From: Candidatus Kapaibacterium sp.
Lineage (GTDB): Bacteria > Bacteroidota > Ignavibacteria > Kapaibacteriales > Kapaibacteriaceae
NCBI GenBank assembly: GCA_030830285.1
Contig: JAURNF010000022.1
Coordinates: 1-20,456, forward strand
Reading direction: 5' to 3'
Length of the DNA stretch: 20,456 bases
Shown: piece by piece, positions 1 through 6,612 of the stretch
Layout: the number at the start of each line of letters is the position of its first letter
How positions within the stretch are numbered: the stretch's first letter is position 1
Position numbers and translations under genes: made by a program
The notes under the pieces: generated by a model
What the model was told of the DNA's origin: nothing
Databases searched by the model: none
Seen by the model: only the letters and a program-made list of their open reading frames with translations

Positions 1-430
1 GGTTCTTCCGAAACGCGCATCGTGATACCGTGATGTTCGTGCCTTCGACGCGGATACCTGCGCCATTACGATCGGGCACACGGCACTCGCGAAAGTCGAT
101 ACCCGATACGATACAGTCATTACCCTTGATCACCCAAATCGCTTTCGCTTCCGCTGCCTTCCCATCGGCACGAAGAATCGCAAACGAACCCTCAGCAGCC
201 ATTGGCGTTCGGTAGAGCTTCAAACGGTGTGCGCGCCAAATGGCGACATCACCGATGTATTCAGCTGGGTCGATCCACACCTCATCACCATCCTGCACCA
301 GCGATGCTACTGCGCTTGGCACCTTGTACTGCTGTGTAGGACCAACGCGCCAGACCTCTGCGTAGATGTTACGTGGAGCGAGACATAGCACAGATGCTAA
401 GGCACATGTTGTGAGCACAAATAGTCGCAT
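1..430 (-). CDS. Exported right-handed beta-helix protein, N-terminal part (gene runs off window)
   Basis: The frame is open from the ATG at 430-428 to the window edge, giving 143 residues without a stop. Residues 1-24 look like a signal peptide: MRLF, a hydrophobic core, then NIYA before EVWRVG. The mature part begins with a segment typical of surface beta-helix proteins (polar, VQDGDEVWIDPAEYIGD). It continues into short repeating strands such as CIVSGIDFRECRV and GIRVEGTNITVSRCAF, the rung pattern of a right-handed parallel beta-helix (pectate-lyase/NosD-like fold). Such proteins are usually secreted carbohydrate-binding or carbohydrate-cleaving proteins, but no catalytic residues can be assigned from this fragment. 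The start lies 11 nt downstream of the cation transporter stop on the same strand, so co-transcription is likely. No clear Shine-Dalgarno sequence is visible. Fold assignment is fairly sure; function is unknown. Confidence 0.75.
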   Translation of the reverse strand, partial: MRLFVLTTCALASVLCLAPRNIYAEVWRVGPTQQYKVPSAVASLVQDGDEVWIDPAEYIGDVAIWRAHRLKLYRTPMAAEGSFAILRADGKAAEAKAIWVIKGNDCIVSGIDFRECRVPDRNGAGIRVEGTNITVSRCAFRKN

Positions 431-441
431 ACGCAATCGCG

Positions 442-1341
442 TTAGATATGCCCATCGGGCTGGGTGTGACTTTCAAGGTGTGTAAAGACCTCGGCTGACT
501 GACCAATCTCGGCGCGGATGGCGTCTTCGAGATGCGTTGCAAGAGTGTGTGCTTCCTGCATCCGCATGTCGTCGGGGAAGATGAGGTGGTAGTCCACATG
601 CACGGCGTTGCCGGATGCACGCAGTCGCATGCGATGCGCTTCGAGTCCGTGCACTTGGCAATACGTGTCGATGATCTTCTGCGTGCGCGCACGTAGCTCG
701 GGATCTGCATGATCCATGAGTCCGCGCACAGAGATCGCAACAAGCTTTCCACCTTCGCGGATGATGTTGGCACCGAAGACGATGGCAATCACTGGGTCGA
801 GCCACAAGTAGCCGCTCCATTGCGCAATGAACAGTCCAGCCACAGCACCCGCACTTGTCCAGACGTCGGTCATGACATGACGTCCGTTGGCTTCAACAAC
901 GAGTGACGAATGCTGCTTGCCTGTGCGAATCAGGTACAAGCCGAGGATCAAGTTCACCAGTGCAGCACCGGCGGTAATCGACATGCCGATGTCGAGCTGC
1001 TGGAGTTCAACACCAACGACGAGCTTGTTTACGGCACTTACGATGATCACAATCGCGGCAATGCAGATAAGTCCGCCCTCTATACCGGCCGACATGAAGC
1101 TAATCTTGTCGTGTCCGTAGGGGTGGTCTTCATCGGGTGGACGTGACACGACGCCAAGCGCGTACCACGCAAACCACACAGCAATGATGTGCACAACGCT
1201 CTCAGCAGCATCGGAGAAGATCACCGACGAGCCCGTCATCACAAATGCGATCCACTTGGCCACCAACATCAACACACCCGTGGCGAGCGAGTAATTCATC
1301 GCTCTGCGTGTGAATCCGTTGGTGGCAATCGACGTCGACAT
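442..1341 (-). CDS. Cation diffusion facilitator (CDF) family metal transporter
   Basis: The 299-residue length is normal for the family. The N-terminal half is hydrophobic with about six membrane segments. The second carries FSDAAESVVH (E47 and H51 at the metal-ligand positions), followed by the family loop PPDEDHPYGHDK (68-79). The fifth carries HVMTD (H155, D159), matching the HxxxD ligand pair. From about residue 205 a soluble C-terminal domain resembles the CDF dimerisation/regulatory domain. Family members export Zn2+, Fe2+, Mn2+, Co2+ or Cd2+ in exchange for protons across the inner membrane. The E/H pair in the second helix differs from the D/D of YiiP and the H/D of typical Zn transporters, so I do not assign the metal. 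The ATG overlaps the rho stop codon by one base (TAATG), suggesting translational coupling. Family is certain; substrate is open. Confidence 0.92.
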   Translation of the reverse strand: MSTSIATNGFTRRAMNYSLATGVLMLVAKWIAFVMTGSSVIFSDAAESVVHIIAVWFAWYALGVVSRPPDEDHPYGHDKISFMSAGIEGGLICIAAIVIIVSAVNKLVVGVELQQLDIGMSITAGAALVNLILGLYLIRTGKQHSSLVVEANGRHVMTDVWTSAGAVAGLFIAQWSGYLWLDPVIAIVFGANIIREGGKLVAISVRGLMDHADPELRARTQKIIDTYCQVHGLEAHRMRLRASGNAVHVDYHLIFPDDMRMQEAHTLATHLEDAIRAEIGQSAEVFTHLESHTQPDGHI

Positions 1342-3248
1342 TAGCTGTTGAGCGTTTTGATGAACTCTTCGTTTGACTTGGTTGCGCGCATCCGCTCGAG
1401 CAACGTTTCCATCGCTTCAATCGGTGGATCGTCGCCCAATACCTTGCGCAGCACCCACACCTTGGCAAGTGTTTCTGGTGAAAGCAGAAGCTCTTCACGA
1501 CGTGTGCCAGAGCGGTTAACGTCGATAGCAGGGAAGATGCGTCGGTCGGCAATCTTGCGCTCGAGCACCAATTCCATGTTACCCGTACCCTTGAACTCTT
1601 CGAAGATCACTTCGTCCATGCGCGAGTTTGTTTCAACGAGCGCCGTAGCAATGATGGTGAGTGAGCCACCTTCTTCAACGTTTCGTGCGGCACCGAAGAA
1701 GCGCTTCGGACGCTGCATGGCGTTGGCATCGACACCACCAGAGAGGAGTTTGCCCGATCCTGGCTGCACGGTGTTGTGCGCGCGCGCCAGACGTGTGATG
1801 GAATCAAGAAGAATGATCACATCCTGCTTGGCTTCAACCAAACGCTTGGCCTTTTCGATGACCATTTCTGATACGGCAACGTGACGCTCTGGTGGCTCGT
1901 CGAATGTTGAGGCAATTACCTCAGCATTAACGTTGCGCATCATGTCGGTGACTTCTTCCGGACGTTCATCGATTAGAAGAACGATGAGCTTTGCTTCTGG
2001 GTGGTTGCGGGCACTCTCGAAGGCAAGCTTCTGCAACAACACGGTCTTACCAGCCTTTGGAGGCGACACGATCAATCCCCGCTGTCCCTTACCAATAGGG
2101 GAGATCAGGTCGATGATACGCGTGGCATACTCTTGCTGCGTTGTTTCGAGAGTGAGCCGCTCCTTTGGATAGTACGGCGTGAGATTCTCGAACAACGGAC
2201 GTGTCTTGTTTTCTGTAAAGGTGATGTAGTTGATCGCATCAACCTTGATCAATGCATAGAACCGCTCACCTGGCTTCGGAGCACGAATGTATCCCTTGAT
2301 GGTGTCGCCCGTGCGCAAGCCGTAGCGCTTCACCTGTGATGGTGAAACGTACACGTCGTCAGGCGATGGCAGGTAGTTGAAGTTGGCCGAACGCATGAAT
2401 CCATATCCGTCGGGGAGCAACTCGATCACACCTGTTGTGAGCGAGATACCCTCACGCTGCGATTCACGCATCATGCGCTCGTTCTCTGCTTCAACGATGC
2501 GGTTGATCAGATCCTGACGCTTGAGGTCGGCAAACTCTTCAATGCCCAAGTTCTGTGCCATCTCCATGAGATCGGCAAGCTTCTTTGCGTTGAGCTCGTT
2601 GATGTCGATGACTGGACCCGAGAGGAGGAACTCGCGTTCTTCACGTTCGATCTCCATGTCGTACGAACGATCGCGCTGACCAAATCGCTCGTGGCCACGG
2701 TCGCGTCCACGTCCACGACGGCCACGGCGGCCACTGCGGTCGAATCGATCACGGTACTCGCCGCGATCACCGCCACGGTCGTGACGCTCACCGCCACGTT
2801 CGCCACGGTCGCCACGGTCATGACGCTCACCGCCGCGTTCTCCACGGTCTTGACGTTCACCGCCGCGTTCGCCACGGTCTTGACGCTCACCACCGCGTTC
2901 TCCACGGTCTTGACGCTCACCGCGTTCGCCGCGATCTTGACGCTCGCCACGGTCTTGACGCTCACCGCGTTCGCCACGGTCTTGACGCTCACCGCCACGT
3001 GCTCCGCGTTCGCCACGGTCTCCACGGTCTTGTCGTTCTTGCCGTTCCTCGCGTGGCGCCGGTGCCGGGGCAGGTGCTACGTGCTCAGGTGCAGCCTCGG
3101 CTGCAGCCTTCGTCGTGCGACGCTTCCGCGGTGCAGGTTCGGCGCTTGCTGCTGATTGTTGTGTTGATTCTTCAGCAACCTTCTTTGTTGCCTTGCGTGC
3201 GCGTGGTGCGCGTGGTTCTCCCTCGGGAGAAGCTGCTTTCTTTGCCAT
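1341..3248 (-). CDS. rho: Transcription termination factor Rho with long disordered N-terminal insert
   Basis: Rho is the hexameric RNA helicase that ends transcription of untranslated RNA. Residues about 210-260 form the Rho N domain. The cold-shock-like primary RNA site includes DGYGFMRS (280-287). The ATPase core has Walker A SPPKAGKT (395-402), Walker B ending at D482 (ILLDSITRLARAHN), the Q-loop region SGGVDANAMQRPKRFFGAARN (503-523) and the R-loop GTGNMELVLERK (554-565). At 635 residues it is about 215 longer than E. coli Rho. The extra length is N-terminal: a Lys/Ala/Pro-rich stretch (1-67), an Arg/Gly/Glu/Asp/Gln repeat (about 69-163) and an RGRRGRGRDRG patch (173-185). Long charged N-terminal inserts are known in Bacteroidota and Actinobacteria Rho. 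The start MAKKAASPEG fits, with no good alternative downstream before the repeat. The CDF transporter gene follows with a 1-nt overlap. Confidence 0.98.
   Translation of the reverse strand: MAKKAASPEGEPRAPRARKATKKVAEESTQQSAASAEPAPRKRRTTKAAAEAAPEHVAPAPAPAPREERQERQDRGDRGERGARGGERQDRGERGERQDRGERQDRGERGERQDRGERGGERQDRGERGGERQDRGERGGERHDRGDRGERGGERHDRGGDRGEYRDRFDRSGRRGRRGRGRDRGHERFGQRDRSYDMEIEREEREFLLSGPVIDINELNAKKLADLMEMAQNLGIEEFADLKRQDLINRIVEAENERMMRESQREGISLTTGVIELLPDGYGFMRSANFNYLPSPDDVYVSPSQVKRYGLRTGDTIKGYIRAPKPGERFYALIKVDAINYITFTENKTRPLFENLTPYYPKERLTLETTQQEYATRIIDLISPIGKGQRGLIVSPPKAGKTVLLQKLAFESARNHPEAKLIVLLIDERPEEVTDMMRNVNAEVIASTFDEPPERHVAVSEMVIEKAKRLVEAKQDVIILLDSITRLARAHNTVQPGSGKLLSGGVDANAMQRPKRFFGAARNVEEGGSLTIIATALVETNSRMDEVIFEEFKGTGNMELVLERKIADRRIFPAIDVNRSGTRREELLLSPETLAKVWVLRKVLGDDPPIEAMETLLERMRATKSNEEFIKTLNS
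2782..3030 (-). repeat. In-frame tandem repeat array encoding the Arg/Gly-rich region of Rho
   Basis: On the plus strand, eight units start with TGACG(C/T)TCACC or a close variant (TGACGCTCGCC in one) and end with CCACGGTC(T/A) or GCGATCT. They begin at 2782, 2821, 2851, 2881, 2911, 2938, 2956 and 2983, with lengths 39, 30, 30, 30, 27, 18, 27 and 48 bp. All lengths are multiples of three, so gain or loss of a unit keeps the rho frame. The encoded core is GERQDRGERG. The strong DNA-level identity suggests recent slippage or unequal recombination. Confidence 0.9.
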
Positions 3249-3277
3249 TCACTGTAGCGTGTTGAGTGGGAGTGTGG

Positions 3278-3296
3278 ACGCGCACAATGGGCGCGT
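3278..3296 (-). promoter_or_regulatory. Hairpin in the rho leader
   Basis: A perfect 6-bp stem ACGCGC/GCGCGT with a 7-base loop lies 29 nt upstream of the rho start codon. It could take part in leader-RNA control, since rho genes are often autoregulated, or it may be incidental. Only the inverted repeat itself is seen. Confidence 0.35.
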
Positions 3297-3337
3297 TCCG
3301 AGATCGTAGATGCAAATCGTACGTGTGTGACAGATGC

Positions 3338-3354
3338 CTTAGCGCTAAGCGCTT
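3338..3354. promoter_or_regulatory. Overlapping palindromes between rho and tRNA-His
   Basis: CTTAGCGCTAAG (3338-3349) is a perfect 12-bp palindrome. It overlaps a second one, AAGCGCTT (3347-3354), so AGCGCT occurs twice in 12 bases. It sits about 90 nt upstream of rho, between rho and the divergent tRNA gene. Candidate operator for a dimeric regulator; no regulator is identified. Confidence 0.35.
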
Positions 3355-3371
3355 GCTGACGCGATGCGATG

Positions 3372-3401
3372 TTGCGTCGGTAGTACGAGTTCGAATATAC
3401 A
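3372..3401 (+). promoter_or_regulatory. Candidate sigma70-type promoter for tRNA-His
   Basis: TTGCGT (3372-3377) and TATACA (3396-3401) are separated by 18 bp, followed by a run of A. The expected start is near 3408, about 34 nt before the tRNA. The same -35 hexamer TTGCGT occurs at the strong candidate promoter at 12418. Promoter rules in this lineage may differ, so this is a sequence match only. The opposite strand has TTGATG and TATATT only 15 bp apart, a weaker candidate for rho. Confidence 0.4.
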
Positions 3402-3441
3402 AAAAACGAAACCGCATCAATTCCGTATATTCGTGTCCTAC

Positions 3442-3515
3442 GGCGGTCGTAGCTCAGTTGGTAGAGCCCCAGATTGTGACTCTGGTTGTCGCGGGTTCAA
3501 GCCCCGTCGATCGCC
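3442..3515 (+). tRNA. tRNA-His (anticodon GTG)
   Basis: The cloverleaf was folded by hand. The acceptor arms are GCGGTCG (3443-3449) and CGATCGC (3508-3514), with one G-U pair. Then come T8 A9, D stem GCTC/GAGC, anticodon stem CCAGA/TCTGG with loop TTGTGAC (anticodon GTG at 3476-3478), a 5-nt variable region, T stem GCGGG/CCCGT and loop TTCAAGC. The extra 5' G at 3442 opposite C at 3515 is the G-1:C73 identity pair of histidine tRNA, which HisRS requires. The CCA tail is not encoded, so it must be added by tRNA nucleotidyltransferase. Confidence 0.97.
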
Positions 3516-3524
3516 CACCGTACC

Positions 3525-3554
3525 AGCGCCGTGATGGTTTTCCATCATGGCGTT
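3525..3554 (+). terminator. Strong hairpin after tRNA-His, possible terminator
   Basis: The stem is a 13-bp inverted repeat (AGCGCCGTGATGG against CCATCATGGCGTT) closed by a TTTT loop, with two G-U pairs. It begins 9 nt after the tRNA end. No U-tract follows, so it is not a classical Rho-independent terminator. It could end or protect the tRNA transcript, mark a processing site, or separate the tRNA from the ubiA-dprE genes, which start 73 nt later. Confidence 0.5.
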
Positions 3555-3627
3555 CGTCGTTTACGGGGGTGGTATCTTCGTAGCACTCCCGAAAGATGCC
3601 GACGTTGTATCCCGTACATGGATTATC

Positions 3628-4533
3628 ATGAGTCCTGAACAGACATCACCGTCACTGCTCGCCGTCATCGGTAAGCAGCTGCGCGTGTACCAATGGGTGA
3701 AGAATTTGTTGTTGGTGGTGCCGATTGCGCTCGCACATCAGCTGCAGGACACCCAGGCGCTGATTTCTGTGTTGTTCGGATTTCTGGCATTTAGTTGCAC
3801 AGCCTCCACGGTGTATATCATCAACGACATCGCCGATGTCGAACATGATCGTCTTCATCCGCGGAAGCGCCACCGGCCCCTTGCCGCTGGACATATCTCG
3901 GTGCCAGCAGCTATTGCGCTTGCAGCGCTGCTGCTGACTGGTGCGATCATGATTACGGTGCTGGTGATGCCACCAGCGTTTGCAGGGTGGCTCGCATTCT
4001 ATGCAGTGGTTACAACAGCCTATTCGTTTGTGCTCAAGCGGATGGTGTTGGTTGATGTGATTGCTCTGGCTGGACTCTACTCACTGCGCATTGCAGCTGG
4101 TGGGGCAGCGGCTGAAGTGCCGGTATCAACGTGGCTGCTGGGGTTCTCGCTGTTCCTCTTTATGAGTCTTGCGTTTCTGAAGCGCTACACCGAATTGCTC
4201 GATACGATCGAGCGCGAGGGACGAACAGTGTCGGGCCGCGGCTATCATGTTGGTGATGCAGACTTCGTGTTGGTTGCTGGGGCAGCTCTTGGATACGTGG
4301 CGATTCTTGTGTTCACGCGATACCTCGACGCAGAGCAAGTTCGAAACCTCTACACCCACCCTGAATACCTCTGGTTGATTGCTCCATGCCTCGTGTATTG
4401 GGTCAGCCACTTGTGGTTGCGTGCACACCGCGGCGAAATGCACGACGATCCAATTGTGTTCGCTGCACGTGATGCGGCATCGTGGGTTGTTGGTGCGGCA
4501 GTTGTTGCTATCACCATCGCAGCATCGATGTAA
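3628..4533 (+). CDS. ubiA: UbiA-family decaprenyl-phosphate phosphoribosyltransferase (Rv3806c-like)
   Basis: This predicted polytopic inner-membrane enzyme would transfer 5-phosphoribose from PRPP to a polyprenyl phosphate, the first step to polyprenyl-phosphoryl-arabinose. The 301 residues include NDIADVEHD (66-74) followed by RLHPRKRHRPLAAG (75-88), the Asp-rich metal/diphosphate motif of this subfamily. YSFVLKR..LVDV (132-144) and a C-terminal DDPIVFAARDAASW are typical of phosphoribosyl rather than quinone prenyl transferases. Arg/Lys-rich QLRVYQWVKN precedes the first helix. ATG at 3628 was chosen: an in-frame ATG at 3547 would lie inside the post-tRNA hairpin and add a non-family leader. 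The stop TAA abuts the dprE1 ATG with no gap, so the function is read partly from its neighbours. No phosphatase gene (Rv3807c-like) is present. A different acceptor lipid is possible. Confidence 0.88.
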   Translation: MSPEQTSPSLLAVIGKQLRVYQWVKNLLLVVPIALAHQLQDTQALISVLFGFLAFSCTASTVYIINDIADVEHDRLHPRKRHRPLAAGHISVPAAIALAALLLTGAIMITVLVMPPAFAGWLAFYAVVTTAYSFVLKRMVLVDVIALAGLYSLRIAAGGAAAEVPVSTWLLGFSLFLFMSLAFLKRYTELLDTIEREGRTVSGRGYHVGDADFVLVAGAALGYVAILVFTRYLDAEQVRNLYTHPEYLWLIAPCLVYWVSHLWLRAHRGEMHDDPIVFAARDAASWVVGAAVVAITIAASM

Positions 4534-5853
4534 ATGGGCACAACGTTCGAATCATGGGGTCGGCACCCAACGGTAGAGCCTTCGACCGTTGTTGATCTCG
4601 CGTGGACCCAAGATCTGAACCTGCGAGGCGTGCAAGCGCCAGTGCTGGCATACGGAAAGGGTCGCTCCTACGGTGATGTGTGCCTCAATGCGCAGGGTAC
4701 CATCGTGTCGATGGACAGGTGCACGCGCATCCGCGAGTTCGATCGTGAGCGTGGCATCATTACAGCCGAGGCCGGCTTATCAATTCAAGAATTGCTTCGC
4801 GTGATTGTTCCTCACGGATGGTTCGTACCAGTTACTCCGGGAACAAAGTACGTGACGCTCGGTGGCGCTGTGGCAAACGACGTGCACGGCAAGAACCATC
4901 ATCGCGTTGGAACATTCGGATGTCACGTTACGGCGTTTACACTGGTGCGCACCGACGGGACAGTGATGGACTGCTCGCCGCAGCATCATGCCGAGATGTT
5001 TGCCGCGACGATTGGTGGGTTGGGTCTGACGGGGATCATCGCAACCGTAACGCTTCAGCTGATACCCATCGCGTCGCGCATGATCGATGAAGAGAGTATC
5101 AAGTCGCGGTCACTCCGCGAAACAATCGATCTCACGATTTCTTCGGATGAAGATTGGGACTACACCGTAAGCTGGATCGATGTTCTTGCATCAGGCGCAA
5201 AGCTTGGTAAGGGGCTTGTGTTGCGTGGCAACTTCTCAGCTGTTGCCGACGGAACACTGCGCGCTCCATGGAAGGAACCACTCCTGAAGATCCCCCTCGA
5301 GGGTCCGTCATGGCTGTTGAGCAAGCCAACAATTGCACTGTTCAACACTGTGTGGTACGGGAAGCAGTTCGCGAGCATGCACCGACGCCATATTGATCTC
5401 GAACCGTTCTTCTATCCGTTGGATGCAGTGGATCGCTGGAACCTGCTCTACGGCAAGCGTGGCATGTTGCAGTATCAGTGCGTTGTGCCGCTTGAAGGTG
5501 GAGAAGACGCGATGCGTCGCATCCTGTCGACGATGCAAGGCGGCGGAATATCATCATTCCTCGCTGTGCTGAAAATGTTCGGCAACGTCGCATCGCCTGG
5601 TATGATGTCGTTCCCACGACCAGGCCTCACACTCACGCTTGACATGCCAATTGGTGGTAAGCGAATGTTCGACGCTCTCGATCGGTGTGATGCGATCGTG
5701 CACGAGATGGGCGGACGCATCTATCCTGCAAAGGATGCTCGGGTTCAAGGTTCGATGTTCCGTGCGATGTATGCGCAGGAGCTCGCCGCATTTCAACCAT
5801 ATATCGACCCAGGAATGTCAAGCTCGTTCTGGCGTCGTGTAACGCAGGAGTAG
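4534..5853 (+). CDS. dprE1: Decaprenyl-phosphoryl-beta-D-ribose oxidase-like FAD enzyme
   Basis: DprE1 oxidises the ribose 2'-OH of polyprenyl-phosphoryl-ribose to a keto sugar with FAD; DprE2 then reduces it to arabinose. The 439 residues form an FAD-binding domain (about 1-175) and a substrate/cap domain. GKGRSYGD (41-48), PVTPGTKYVTLGGAVANDVHGKNHH (99-123) and GGLGLTGII (161-169) match mycobacterial DprE1 as I recall it. So do FFYPLDAVDRWNLLYGKRGMLQYQ (292-315) and GGRIYPAKDAR (393-403). H118 and K400 correspond to His132 and Lys418 of the M. tuberculosis enzyme. The position of Cys387, the covalent target of benzothiazinones, is T368 here (TLTLDMP for NICVDFP). No clear ribosome site precedes the ATG, which directly follows the ubiA stop. 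Orthology is strong; the physiological lipid is inferred. Confidence 0.93.
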   Translation: MGTTFESWGRHPTVEPSTVVDLAWTQDLNLRGVQAPVLAYGKGRSYGDVCLNAQGTIVSMDRCTRIREFDRERGIITAEAGLSIQELLRVIVPHGWFVPVTPGTKYVTLGGAVANDVHGKNHHRVGTFGCHVTAFTLVRTDGTVMDCSPQHHAEMFAATIGGLGLTGIIATVTLQLIPIASRMIDEESIKSRSLRETIDLTISSDEDWDYTVSWIDVLASGAKLGKGLVLRGNFSAVADGTLRAPWKEPLLKIPLEGPSWLLSKPTIALFNTVWYGKQFASMHRRHIDLEPFFYPLDAVDRWNLLYGKRGMLQYQCVVPLEGGEDAMRRILSTMQGGGISSFLAVLKMFGNVASPGMMSFPRPGLTLTLDMPIGGKRMFDALDRCDAIVHEMGGRIYPAKDARVQGSMFRAMYAQELAAFQPYIDPGMSSSFWRRVTQE

Positions 5854-5857
5854 AGTC

Positions 5858-6610
5858 GTGGCAACGCAAGAATGCACACGTATCGTTATCATCGGTGCAA
5901 CATCAGCGATCGCACAAGAAGTAGCTAAGCTCTATGCGGTGCAGGGCGCGCGGTTGTTTTGCGTGGCTCGTGACGAACAGAAAGTGATCGCAGTTGCTTC
6001 CGACTTGCGCGCACGAGGTGCAGAAGAAGTATCGGTATACGTGGCAGATCTGCGTGCGCGTGACGTGCATGCAGACATCGTTGCGCGGTCGCAATCGGTG
6101 TTGGGCACGATTGACTGTGTGATTATTGCGCACGGCGTGTTGCCTGATCAGCATGTTCTTGATCACGACGTCGATGCAACGATCGAGAGTTTCATGATCA
6201 ACGCCGTCAGTGTGATCTCCATTTCGCATCGGTATGCCGAAGTACTCGAACAGCAAGGATCTGGAAGTCTCGTTGGGATCTCTTCCGTTGCTGGTGAGCG
6301 AGGTCGCGCAAGTAACTATGCCTATGGGGCTGCAAAGGCCGCGATGACGGCATACTACTCGGGTCTGACCGTGCGGTTGCGTCCAGCAGGTGTGCACGTG
6401 CTCACCGTCAAGCCGGGTCCGGTTGATACACCGATGACCAAGGGCATCAAGATGCCGCTCATGGTACCGCCGCGTGCTGTGGCTGCAGACATAGTACGTG
6501 CCGTTTCCCGGCGTGCGATTGTACTCTACACGCCGGGTGTATGGCGATTCATCATGGCACTTGTCCGAGCAATACCCGACAAGCTCTTCGTGAAGCTCAC
6601 GAAGTTCTGA
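5858..6610 (+). CDS. dprE2: Decaprenyl-phosphoryl-2-keto-ribose reductase-like short-chain dehydrogenase
   Basis: The 250-residue short-chain dehydrogenase would reduce the DprE1 keto product with NAD(P)H to polyprenyl-phosphoryl-D-arabinose. It has the nucleotide-binding loop GATSAIA (13-19), AHG (91-93), N115, and the catalytic S143, Y156 and K160 (ISSVAGERGRASNYAYGAAK). The C-terminal tail VWRFIMALVRAIPDKLFVKL (228-247) is hydrophobic and amphipathic and resembles the mycobacterial DprE2 tail (RYVMMVLRHIPRSIFRKL). This tail and SSVAGER set it apart from generic short-chain dehydrogenases. It starts at GTG, 4 nt after dprE1, with Shine-Dalgarno AGGAG at 5846-5850 inside the end of dprE1. 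It ends 2 nt before the stop of the convergent lipoprotein gene, leaving no room for a separate terminator. Confidence 0.92.
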   Translation: MATQECTRIVIIGATSAIAQEVAKLYAVQGARLFCVARDEQKVIAVASDLRARGAEEVSVYVADLRARDVHADIVARSQSVLGTIDCVIIAHGVLPDQHVLDHDVDATIESFMINAVSVISISHRYAEVLEQQGSGSLVGISSVAGERGRASNYAYGAAKAAMTAYYSGLTVRLRPAGVHVLTVKPGPVDTPMTKGIKMPLMVPPRAVAADIVRAVSRRAIVLYTPGVWRFIMALVRAIPDKLFVKLTKF

Positions 6611-6612
6611 CG

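Noticed and set aside
2782..3030. CRISPR-like regular spacing of repeats
   Set aside because: The units are contiguous, of variable length, in frame with rho and without unique spacers.
2507..3155. Long open frames on both strands over the rho repeat, coding Val/Thr/Ala-rich products
   Set aside because: They are by-products of the Arg/Gly repeat read in other frames; Rho is unambiguous here and the products have no domain character.
3547..3627. Upstream in-frame ATG for the UbiA-family gene
   Set aside because: It lies in the post-tRNA hairpin and adds 27 residues not seen in the family.
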